From NCBI GenBank assembly GCA_945788595.1, contig CALZMS010000074.1:1-5870 (forward strand): a DNA stretch of 5,870 nt. The letters run 5' to 3'. Origin of the DNA: an uncultured Lachnospiraceae bacterium. Lineage in GTDB: Bacteria > Bacillota > Clostridia > Lachnospirales > Lachnospiraceae. This document shows positions 1 through 5,801 of the stretch, piece after piece (positions within the stretch are counted from its first letter, which is position 1; every line of letters starts with the position of its first letter). The position numbers were made by a program, and so were the translations under genes. Under the pieces are notes generated by a model that worked only from the letters and a program-made list of their open reading frames with translations, did not search any database and had not been told where the DNA came from.

Positions 1-1068
1 AGCCTGGTGCAGACCATCGGAATAACGACGGCCCGGCATAATACGTCCGGTAAACTCGTCTACGATCAGGATCTCGTCATCCTTTACCACGTAATCCTGA
101 TCCTTGAACATCAGATTGTGGGCCCGCAGAGCCAGGATAATATTGTGCTGGATTTCCAGATTTTCCGGATCAGCCAGGTTCTCGATGTGGAAGAATTTCT
201 CCACTTTTTCTACACCCTGTTCGGTCAGGTTGACGATCTTATCTTTCTCATTAACGATAAAATCACCGGTCTCTGTGATTTCTTCGCCCATGATGGCGGT
301 CATCTTGGTCATCTCGCCGCTGGCTTCACCGCGCTGCAGCTGTTTGGCCAGAATATCACAGGTCTCGTACAGCTTGGTGGATTTGCCGCTCTGACCGGAA
401 ATGATCAGCGGGGTTCTGGCTTCATCGATCAGAACAGAGTCCACCTCATCGATGATGGCATAATGCAGTCCTCTCTGCACCAGCTGTTCTTTATAGATGA
501 CCATATTATCACGCAGGTAGTCGAAACCTAATTCGTTGTTGGTGACATAGGTGATATCGCAGTTATATGCTTCCCGGCGCTCCTCCGGTGTCATGCTGTT
601 AAGTACGACGCCGACCTTGAGACCCAGGAATTCATGAATGCTTCCCATCCACTCTGCATCTCGCTGTGCCAGGTAATCGTTGACGGTAACGATATGCACA
701 CCTTTTCCTTCCAGGGCATTTAAGTAAGCCGGAAGGGTGGATACCAGAGTCTTACCTTCACCGGTACGCATCTCTGCGATTCTTCCCTGATGCAGGATCA
801 CGCCGCCGATGAGCTGTACGCGGTAATGTTCCATGCCGAGCACTCGTTTGCCGGCCTCACGGACGGTAGCGAAAGCTTCGGGGAGCAGATCGTCAAGGGT
901 TTCACCCGCATCCAGTCTTTCTCTGAATTTTCTGGTCTGGTCACGCAGCTCTGCATCGCTCATGGCCTGCATGGTCGGGCGCAGGGCTTCGATCTTGTCC
1001 ACGAGGGGGGTGATCCTCTTGAGCTCGCGTTGGCTGTGTGTACCAAATATTTTTTCGGTAAATTTCAT
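1..1068 (-). CDS. secA: Protein translocase subunit SecA (N-terminal part, cut by the window edge)
   Basis: SecA is the cytosolic ATPase that pushes unfolded preproteins through the SecYEG channel. The 356 codons read here are open and begin at ATG 1068. They hold the first nucleotide-binding domain with Walker A MRTGEGKT (residues 100-107), the family motif [14 protein letters not shown] (176-189) and Walker B plus following motif [16 protein letters not shown] (205-220). The PPXD region follows, then the return into NBD1 with [20 protein letters not shown] (336-355). About 500 C-terminal residues lie outside the window. The PPXD segment around residues 247-270 is roughly 18-20 residues longer than in Bacillus subtilis SecA as I remember it, which I associate with Lachnospiraceae. 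The start is fixed by AGGAG at 1076-1080, 7 nt upstream. The gene has its own promoter and lies about 700 bp downstream of the exporter operon, so it is probably a separate unit. Confidence 0.98.
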   Translation of the reverse strand, partial: MKFTEKIFGTHSQRELKRITPLVDKIEALRPTMQAMSDAELRDQTRKFRERLDAGETLDDLLPEAFATVREAGKRVLGMEHYRVQLIGGVILHQGRIAEMRTGEGKTLVSTLPAYLNALEGKGVHIVTVNDYLAQRDAEWMGSIHEFLGLKVGVVLNSMTPEERREAYNCDITYVTNNELGFDYLRDNMVIYKEQLVQRGLHYAIIDEVDSVLIDEARTPLIISGQSGKSTKLYETCDILAKQLQRGEASGEMTKMTAIMGEEITETGDFIVNEKDKIVNLTEQGVEKVEKFFHIENLADPENLEIQHNIILALRAHNLMFKDQDYVVKDDEILIVDEFTGRIMPGRRYSDGLHQA

Positions 1069-1075
1069 ACATATG

Positions 1076-1080
1076 CTCCT
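1076..1080 (-). promoter_or_regulatory. secA ribosome binding site
   Basis: On the minus strand AGGAG is followed by 7 nt and then the secA ATG. An out-of-frame ATG lies in the spacer (1070-1072), but the SecA N-terminus MKFTEKIFG fits only the ATG at 1068. Confidence 0.85.
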
Positions 1081-1110
1081 ATAATCAAAGGTTAGAAAAA
1101 TCCAGATTCT

Positions 1111-1139
1111 ATTCTAGCACGTTCAATGGAGTAAGACAA
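1111..1139 (-). promoter_or_regulatory. Probable sigma-A promoter of secA
   Basis: On the minus strand a TTGTCT box (1134-1139) is followed by 17 nt and a TAGAAT box (1111-1116). This is a good match to the -35/-10 consensus with ideal spacing. The TAGAAT overlaps a second copy (TAGAATAGAAT), so the exact start site is uncertain. The predicted leader is about 35 nt. The promoter lies between the hairpin element at 1175-1385 and secA, so initiation here excludes that element from the secA mRNA. Confidence 0.6.
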
Positions 1140-1174
1140 CCAGAAATGTGGAAAAATGAAGGAGAGGGGTGGAC

Positions 1175-1223
1175 GGAAAAAAGTGAGGGGATTCTCCGGG
1201 GCAGGGTGTCTTGCAGAAAACAA
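1175..1223. repeat. Left arm of inverted repeat, element 1
   Basis: This 49-bp arm pairs with 1337-1385 with a single mismatch. It shows no evident similarity to the arms of element 2. Confidence 0.95.
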
Positions 1224-1383
1224 GCGCAACGCTCCAAAAAGCTAATGACTAACTTCGACTAATGCGTTCAGGAATGCCTTCACGCGTAAGTCTACGTAAG
1301 TCATGGATCTTTTTTCCGCTAAAAACGCACTTTGGATTGTTTTCTGCAAGACACCCTGTCCCGGAGAATCCCCTCACTTTTTT
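1177..1383. terminator. Possible bidirectional terminator formed by the ends of element 1
   Basis: The arms end in A6-GTGAGGGG on the left and CCCCTCAC-T6 on the right. A transcript in either direction therefore makes a GC-rich stem followed by six U. That fits an intrinsic terminator, which would stop exporter-operon read-through before the secA promoter. The stem is far longer than a normal terminator, and the loop is a conserved 113-nt core, so termination may be only a side effect. Confidence 0.35.
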
Positions 1384-1385
1384 CC
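1337..1385. repeat. Right arm of inverted repeat, element 1
   Basis: This is the reverse complement of 1175-1223 apart from one position (T1359 opposite G1201). Confidence 0.95.
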
Positions 1386-1567
1386 TGTGTATTGATATGA
1401 GATGGAAATTTAAAGAAGTAGATGAGATGAAATATATTGATGAATAAAATAAATTCAACAGATACATTTTTCACACTGACTCCTAAATCAAATACTTTAA
1501 AATGATACATACTCTGCAAATGAACTATATTTCATAAAACCGCAACTCCATCTCCCTGCAAAGACAA
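1386..1567. other. AT-rich spacer between the two hairpin elements, no gene seen
   Basis: This stretch is clearly richer in A and T than the flanking genes. A 16-codon plus-strand frame (ATG at 1397, stop at 1447) and a minus-strand frame starting near 1519 have no ribosome site and no recognisable motif. The minus frame also runs on into the palindrome. I see no convincing promoter or RNA here. It may be a decayed gene or simply intergenic DNA. Confidence 0.5.
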
Positions 1568-1611
1568 GGAAGCGCATGGGTGAAAGACATGGGGAATGAT
1601 TTCAAAAAGCC
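1568..1611. repeat. Left arm of inverted repeat, element 2
   Basis: This 44-bp arm is complementary to 1725-1769 with one mismatch and one single-base bulge. It shows no evident similarity to the element 1 arms. Confidence 0.95.
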
Positions 1612-1724
1612 TTTCATGGGCGGTTTTAATGGAGACGAAATCCACTGCTTACGCAGGCTTAGGCGCGAAGGCTTTCCTGAGCGTCTTAGCCGTAGTTAGC
1701 AGTTAGTTCGTCGGAATGTTGCCC

Positions 1725-1769
1725 GGCTTTTTGAGAATCATTCCCCATGCCTTTCACCCATGCGCTTCC
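1725..1769. repeat. Right arm of inverted repeat, element 2
   Basis: This is the partner of 1568-1611, one base longer. In the exporter mRNA it would be the 5' side of a very stable stem directly after the last stop codon. Confidence 0.95.
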
Positions 1770-1783
1770 CGTCCATCAATCAC

Positions 1784-2422
1784 CTACTCCACATCCGTCT
1801 GAGAAACAGTAGATGTATCAGCCATTTCCGAACTAACAGCCCCATCAGTCACATCCGAAGTTTCTGATGTTTCCGAGGCCTCCTCCGCCTCCAGCTCCGA
1901 AGCATCAATATTAAACGCGCTCACCAGAGAACCATCCACCAGATAAACAGTACCATCCACAGAGGATTTCAGATAATATCCACCGGTAATCTCATTTTCC
2001 ATACCAAGCGTCAGCGTAACCGTTTCTTCCCCGACAATATAGGAAATCTCATTGGTCGGCAGATCAAAACCATACACATCATCCGCTTCCGGATCTTCCA
2101 CCGTCTGATTTGCCTCCAACGGCGCAATATTTTCCAGAAGAGTTTCAACTTTATCCGTATCGATCACATACTCGGGATGTTCCTTACTGTTCCAGCTGTC
2201 ACCCTCTTTTGTCATCGTCAGTGTCTGCCCTTCCTGCATCCAGCTGAATGCAGTAATGTCCTGCGCCTCTGCCGATGTTACATAGATTTTTGCTGTTTCT
2301 TCTTCCTGCTGCTTACTCTCTTCAGCGTTCTTATTATATAATTTCACTCCCACCAAAGCAGCCACCAGCACAAGAAGAATTACGGCAATACCGATCGCCT
2401 GCTTTTTTTGTGCATTTGTCAT
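1784..2422 (-). CDS. DUF4340-type membrane-anchored protein of the GldA/GldFG exporter operon
   Basis: This 212-residue protein has a short basic N-terminus, one membrane segment at about residues 9-27 (IGIAVILLVLVAALVGVKL), and an outside-facing domain. Residues 46-171 look like DUF4340: a SWMQEGQTLTMTKEGDSW strand pair, a stretch on the DxDKVETLLENI pattern, and LGMENEITGGYYLKSS near residues 139-154. The last 40 residues or so are a low-complexity tail rich in Glu, Ser and Thr with little Lys or Arg, probably flexible. DUF4340 proteins commonly accompany GldG-like ABC components. The molecular role is unknown; a scaffold or substrate-handling partner is an inference. The ATG directly follows the TAA of the permease gene with no gap, and AGGAGG (2432-2437) sits 9 nt upstream inside that gene, so translation is probably coupled. 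It is the last gene of the operon. Confidence 0.85.
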   Translation of the reverse strand: MTNAQKKQAIGIAVILLVLVAALVGVKLYNKNAEESKQQEEETAKIYVTSAEAQDITAFSWMQEGQTLTMTKEGDSWNSKEHPEYVIDTDKVETLLENIAPLEANQTVEDPEADDVYGFDLPTNEISYIVGEETVTLTLGMENEITGGYYLKSSVDGTVYLVDGSLVSAFNIDASELEAEEASETSETSDVTDGAVSSEMADTSTVSQTDVE

Positions 2423-4546
2423 TTACTGTTTCCTCCTCTTTAACCAGATCAGCACACCAGCCACCACAAGGGCCAGCGGCAGAAGCAGAACAAAACTGAT
2501 ACTCAGCAGGATCTGTGCAGACGCGGAAACGGTCAGCATAGATACATTGTATTCTTTCACCGGAATCACCACAGAAACTGCCGTATCGTCGTCATCTTCT
2601 GTCAGCTGTCCCAGAGTAGAAGCAAACAACGTGGAGTTATTGCCGCTGACCATCTGATCCGCACTGTCCGTGAACATTACCGCTGCGGAGTAGACTACCA
2701 TAGTAGACACAGTCTCCTCATCGATGGTCTTCTGTGCGGCAACGCCTAAGGCAAAACTGCCCTTGGTATCCCCATCTTCATAGTCATAGGATGTGGCATT
2801 CTGTACATCGGCTTTCAGAATGGCACTGTCTGAGGTAGTCAGAAGCGCCGTGTACGTCATATCATCCGTATCCTCCGGCACCGTCAGTCCCTCCGCATAG
2901 GGAGCAAAGATATAGGCCCCGCTGGTTCCCGAGGTAAACATGCTGCTCGCCACATCCGGAAGCAGATAAAACGGATTCTGATAATACATGGAAGTATCGC
3001 TCTCCGCAATCATACCTTTCTGCCGGGTTATACCATACGCCGAAAGAATACTTTCGAAATTCGTCATTCCCTCGGTCACTTCACTGTTGGTGGTCACCAG
3101 AAGATTGCCCCCATTATTCAGGTAAGTAATGACTTTCTCTGCATCATCCTCTGAAAAATCCGAAGTAGGTGCATTGATGATCAGGCACTGTGCATCTTCC
3201 GGTACTGCATCTTCGTCCATCAGATTCAGTGTTTCCGAAGAAAGATTGGCTTTCTCAATGGCTTTGGAAAAATTGCCGCTAAGAGCAGTTTCTCCATGGC
3301 CCTTTATCTGATAAATTTTTTGCATACTGTCACTGGTCACATACTGCAGCGCACTGGTGATCTGTCCCTCTCCATCGTAACCGGTTACCGTACTGGTATA
3401 CGTCGTATAGTCAAAATCAGTCTCAAACAGATCGTTGTAATCGATGACCCGGGACTGTTCCCCACAGGTCACGATCAGACTGCCCGAAGATATGGAGCTG
3501 TCCGTATACTGCTGGTAAAAAGTAGGTGATTGTGCCGGATCCTTATACTCCACAGTAATATGATCAGAATTATCTTCATACCGTTTCAGAGTCTCAGAAA
3601 TCGTAGAATCCACACTATCCTCGCTGGCGATCACATAGATGGTGATATCTTTATCCAGAGTTTTCAGATAATCCTTTGTATCCTGCGTCAGTGAATATAG
3701 TTTGGAAGATGTAAGGTCTATGGAGGTAAGGGAAGACGGCAATTCGGAAACGATCAGATTGATCACCACTGTTGCCGCAATACCTACGGCTATAAATCCC
3801 GTACTAAACACACCTGCAGAAAGCTTATTTTTCGTCATCTGCCAGCGGCGTTTCTGGATGGACTGCGCAGTCAGAAAAACAAACAACAGACTTACCGACA
3901 GATAATACACCACTCCGCTGACAGAAAAGCATCCGTCAAAAAAGGAATCCAGCGGAGTCCTCAGATCATAACAGCCTAGGATCTTTGTCACCAGATTTCC
4001 GGAAGACGAAATCAACTGTGTGATACCGGACATCATATAACCCACAAACAGCGCGCCAAAGGTCATGACCGCCGAAATAATCTGGCTTTCTGTCAACGAA
4101 GATACAAACAGTCCCACTGCAATGCAGGTCATACCGTACAAGGCAAAACCGAATACCGCGATCAAATTCTGTTTCGTAGACGCATCCCCCAGAGTATCCA
4201 GAAGAAGGGTCATGATCGTCATCCCTAGGATCACGATAGCATGAACAAACACCATGGCCAGGTATTTTGCCGCAACAATTTTTCCTACAGACACCGGTGC
4301 TGTCAGGATCAGCTGATCGGTTTTCGTTCTCCGGTCTTCCGAAAGAGAGCGCATGGTCAGTACCGATACCGGAATCAGAAAAATAAATGCCACGCCGCCG
4401 ATAGAATAATAAATCTGGGGCGCGCCGTAGCTCAGGTTATTCGCTACATAATACAGGCTGAATACTGCCATTACCACCGCAATGTACAGCCAGCCGGTGA
4501 TAGTCTGAAAATACGCGCGAAATTCACGTTTCAAAATAGCTATCAT
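2423..4546 (-). CDS. Fused ABC-2 permease (GldF-like) and GldG/IFT52-like auxiliary protein
   Basis: This 707-residue protein joins two parts that are separate proteins (GldF and GldG) in Bacteroidetes. Residues 1-235 form an ABC-2 permease with about six membrane segments (near 17-36, 49-66, 92-116, 128-150, 155-178, 211-230). The loop SEDRRTKTDQLILTAPVS (69-86) is typical of GldF-like permeases. A further membrane segment (about 246-266) starts the GldG part, whose SSLTSIDLTSSKLYSLT region matches the family's N-terminal pattern. An IKGHGE motif and a cysteine-poor, acidic extracytoplasmic domain follow. A final membrane helix ends in WLKRRKQ, giving a cytoplasmic basic tail. The start codon overlaps the ATPase stop in ATGA (4543-4546), and AAGGAGG (4557-4563) is 10 nt upstream. 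It should pair with the ATPase at 4543-5499 to form an envelope exporter. The substrate is unknown, and gliding itself is not implied. Confidence 0.9.
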   Translation of the reverse strand: MIAILKREFRAYFQTITGWLYIAVVMAVFSLYYVANNLSYGAPQIYYSIGGVAFIFLIPVSVLTMRSLSEDRRTKTDQLILTAPVSVGKIVAAKYLAMVFVHAIVILGMTIMTLLLDTLGDASTKQNLIAVFGFALYGMTCIAVGLFVSSLTESQIISAVMTFGALFVGYMMSGITQLISSSGNLVTKILGCYDLRTPLDSFFDGCFSVSGVVYYLSVSLLFVFLTAQSIQKRRWQMTKNKLSAGVFSTGFIAVGIAATVVINLIVSELPSSLTSIDLTSSKLYSLTQDTKDYLKTLDKDITIYVIASEDSVDSTISETLKRYEDNSDHITVEYKDPAQSPTFYQQYTDSSISSGSLIVTCGEQSRVIDYNDLFETDFDYTTYTSTVTGYDGEGQITSALQYVTSDSMQKIYQIKGHGETALSGNFSKAIEKANLSSETLNLMDEDAVPEDAQCLIINAPTSDFSEDDAEKVITYLNNGGNLLVTTNSEVTEGMTNFESILSAYGITRQKGMIAESDTSMYYQNPFYLLPDVASSMFTSGTSGAYIFAPYAEGLTVPEDTDDMTYTALLTTSDSAILKADVQNATSYDYEDGDTKGSFALGVAAQKTIDEETVSTMVVYSAAVMFTDSADQMVSGNNSTLFASTLGQLTEDDDDTAVSVVIPVKEYNVSMLTVSASAQILLSISFVLLLPLALVVAGVLIWLKRRKQ

Positions 4547-5499
4547 AATTCGATTTCCTCCTTTACGTCACTCTTTGCCGTAAGTTCCAGGAAGATATCC
4601 TCCAGCGAGCGGCCCGAGCTGTGCATCTCCAGAACCGTCAGACCGGACTCGGCTATTTTTTTAAATACATCTTTCCTAATGTCCAGACCTTCTCTGGCAC
4701 TGACCAGTATCTTGCTGGTCATGTTTTCCTGTTCCTGGACACTGACATCGGTAACACCGGGCACTTCATAGAGTACACTTAAGAAAGCATCGCTGCTTTC
4801 ATCCGTAAGAAGTTCTATTTTCTGGACTCCCTGCACATAATGCAGAAGATTCTGCGTCGTATCCGAAGCCACCAGCTTTCCCTGTGAAATGATAAAAATA
4901 TAGTCACAGATCTCTTTTACCTCCGACAGAATATGGGAGCTTAAGATAACCGTATGCTTCTCCCCAAGGCGGCGGATCAGATCCCGTATCTCGATGATCT
5001 GCTTCGGATCCAGACCAACCGTGGGCTCATCCAGAATAATGATCTCCGGGTATCCCAGCACCGCCTGTGCCAGTCCCACACGCTGACGGTAACCCTTCGA
5101 CAGGTTGCGGATCAGACGGTTCTCCATATCCGTAATATGCGTCAGCTCCATGGCTTCCTCCACATACTGTATGCGTTTATTTTTCTCTACCTTTTTTAAT
5201 TCTGCCGCAAACAGAAGATACTCCCATACCGTCATATCCTCATATACCGGCGGGATCTCCGGCAGATACCCAATACATTTTCTGGCCTCCTCCGGTTCCT
5301 TAAAAATATCGTGTCCATTGATGGTCACCGAACCGGATGTAGCTCCGATATACCCTGTCAAAATATTCATCGTAGTGGATTTACCGGCACCATTCGGTCC
5401 CAGAAAGCCATATATTCTGCCCGGTTCCACCGTAAGGGAAAGGTCATCTACGGCTCTGTGACTGCCGTATTCCTTGACCAGATGACTGATCTCTATCAC
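4543..5499 (-). CDS. ABC transporter ATP-binding protein, GldA-like
   Basis: This 318-residue nucleotide-binding subunit powers the permease encoded next. It has Walker A GPNGAGKST (34-42), a Q-loop region GYLPE (78-81, with Glu at the usual Gln place, as in many GldA/ABC-2 ATPases), the signature LSKGYRQR (133-140), Walker B IIILDEPT (153-160), D-loop GLDP (162-165) and the switch histidine in SSH (187-189). All catalytic motifs look intact. Residues from about 225 to 318 are the extra C-terminal domain seen in drug/ABC-2-type exporters (DUF4162-like). The start is GTG at 5499, supported by AAGGAGG 8 nt upstream and by the family-typical MIEISHLVKEYG. The stop overlaps the permease start by 4 nt, so it is the first gene of a three-gene operon. 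A self-immunity, drug or lipid export role is possible but not shown. Confidence 0.95.
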   Translation of the reverse strand: MIEISHLVKEYGSHRAVDDLSLTVEPGRIYGFLGPNGAGKSTTMNILTGYIGATSGSVTINGHDIFKEPEEARKCIGYLPEIPPVYEDMTVWEYLLFAAELKKVEKNKRIQYVEEAMELTHITDMENRLIRNLSKGYRQRVGLAQAVLGYPEIIILDEPTVGLDPKQIIEIRDLIRRLGEKHTVILSSHILSEVKEICDYIFIISQGKLVASDTTQNLLHYVQGVQKIELLTDESSDAFLSVLYEVPGVTDVSVQEQENMTSKILVSAREGLDIRKDVFKKIAESGLTVLEMHSSGRSLEDIFLELTAKSDVKEEIEL

Positions 5500-5507
5500 T
5501 CCTGATT

Positions 5508-5514
5508 CCTCCTT
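5508..5514 (-). promoter_or_regulatory. Ribosome binding site deciding the GTG start of the ATPase gene
   Basis: Minus-strand AAGGAGG lies 8 nt before GTG 5499-5497. No ATG in frame at this position competes, so this site supports the unusual GTG start. A weaker AGGA is nearer the start, but too close to it. Confidence 0.85.
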
Positions 5515-5548
5515 TACCTGCGCGACATATTATTCCTTCATGGTTGGC

Positions 5549-5564
5549 TGGGAACTGTCTCCCA
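5549..5564. repeat. Short inverted repeat in the exporter-operon leader
   Basis: TGGGA-ACTGTC-TCCCA is a 5-bp stem with a 6-nt loop, about 50 nt upstream of the ATPase start. There is no U-run, so it is not an obvious terminator. It could be chance. Confidence 0.3.
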
Positions 5565-5672
5565 CCACTAATCCAAACCACTGGCCATCCATAATCTCCG
5601 ACCAGATAGCTTCTTGCAGCCACGCATGTTTTATCATTATATAAAGTTATCGGGAAAATGTGTTGAAATGCA

Positions 5673-5710
5673 GATTATACTGTGAACATACAGTGATTAT
5701 TCTGTGAACA
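5673..5710 (-). promoter_or_regulatory. Candidate promoter/operator of the exporter operon: tandem 16-bp direct repeat
   Basis: On the plus strand GATTATACTGTGAACA (5673-5688) and GATTATTCTGTGAACA (5695-5710) are 15/16 identical. Their period is 22 bp, about two helical turns. Between them runs ACTGT-GAACAT-ACAGT (5679-5694), a 5-bp dyad. Read on the minus strand, the first unit contains a perfect TATAAT (5674-5679) pointing at the ATPase gene about 175 nt away. No good -35 box lies 16-18 nt upstream of it, which would suit an activator-dependent or repressor-covered promoter. A GntR/YtrA-type regulator would be typical for such an operon, but none is in the window. Another TATAAT at 5636-5641 also lacks a -35 box. 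Confidence 0.4.
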
Positions 5711-5740
5711 AAGAATTGAAATTCTGGACAAGAAGTTACC

Positions 5741-5801
5741 AGGGGATAGCCCCTGCACCTTCAAGGAAGTCACGAAAAAAGTGACAGGAGAGCTGTCCCC
5801 T
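5741..5801. repeat. Nested inverted repeat upstream of the exporter operon
   Basis: AGGGGATAGC (5741-5750) pairs with GCTGTCCCCT (5792-5801) over 10 bp, with one T·G. Inside is GTCAC-GAAAAAA-GTGAC (5769-5785). A competing small hairpin AGGGG-ATAG-CCCCT (5741-5754) uses the left arm. The alternatives resemble a switchable RNA fold or the remains of a dispersed repeat. It has no U-run after the outer stem and does not resemble the paired elements at 1175 and 1568. Confidence 0.45.

Larger units (their letters stand above)
1175..1385 (-). ncRNA. Hairpin element copy 1: conserved 113-nt structured core inside a 49-bp inverted repeat
   Basis: Arms 1175-1223 and 1337-1385 are 49 nt each and complementary except for one pair (G1201 opposite T1359, a G·U wobble if the plus strand is transcribed). 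The enclosed core (1224-1336, 113 nt), read on the minus strand, aligns without gaps with the core of copy 2. Helices seen in the core are 1309-1314 with 1236-1241 (AAAAAG/CUUUUU), 1296-1303 with 1246-1253 (UGACUUAC/GUUAGUCA, one U·U) and 1282-1292 with 1257-1267. The last ends in a tandem GA loop and an AGG-CAUU-CCU hairpin. No protein gene fits here: the open frames crossing it lack ribosome sites and run through the palindrome. I do not recognise the family. It could be a structured RNA, or DNA acting as a folded single strand. The strand given is the one that puts G·A-type internal loops in the RNA. Confidence 0.6.
1568..1769 (+). ncRNA. Hairpin element copy 2: conserved 113-nt structured core inside a 44/45-bp inverted repeat
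   Basis: Arms 1568-1611 and 1725-1769 are complementary apart from one mismatch (A1587 opposite C1750) and one extra base on the right. The core 1612-1724 is 113 nt, as in copy 1. A 6-nt bulge (1612-1617) is followed by GGGC/GCCC (1618-1621 with 1721-1724) and GACGAA/UUCGUC (1634-1639 with 1707-1712). Next is an AUCCA/UUAG internal loop, then CUGCUUAC/GUUAGCAG (1645-1652 with 1695-1702, one U·U) and a GCA/GUA loop. An 11-bp helix (1656-1666 with 1681-1691) ends in tandem GA/GA and an AGG-CUUU-CCU cap. The element ends 14 nt after the stop codon of the exporter operon, which reads through it from the opposite strand. I do not recognise the family. Confidence 0.6.

Noticed and set aside
7..531. 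Plus-strand open frame of 174 codons
   Set aside because: It is antisense to secA, whose SecA motifs are unmistakable on the minus strand.
790..1095. Plus-strand open frame of 101 codons
   Set aside because: It is antisense to the secA N-terminus, with no ribosome site or recognisable motif.
1262..1447. Plus-strand frame of 61 codons
   Set aside because: Most of it is the core and right arm of element 1; the remaining 16 codons have no ribosome site.
1249..1519. Minus-strand small frames across element 1 and the AT-rich spacer
   Set aside because: They run through one arm of the palindrome, lack a ribosome site and show no family motif.
1224..1724. Integron attC site or retron msr-msd
   Set aside because: attC sites have conserved outer ends and a variable loop, the opposite of this pattern. 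No reverse transcriptase or integrase gene is present in the window.
1224..1724. raiA RNA, because of the secA/hpf neighbourhood
   Set aside because: The 45-bp perfect outer stem, the double copy and the lack of hpf do not fit what I know of that RNA.
1175..1769. Classical MITE or IS remnant
   Set aside because: Ends are not shared between copies, no target duplication is evident, and no transposase remnant is seen; the conserved part is the interior.
4241..4771. Plus-strand open frame of 176 codons
   Set aside because: It is antisense to the permease/ATPase junction, which has intact motifs and coupled starts.
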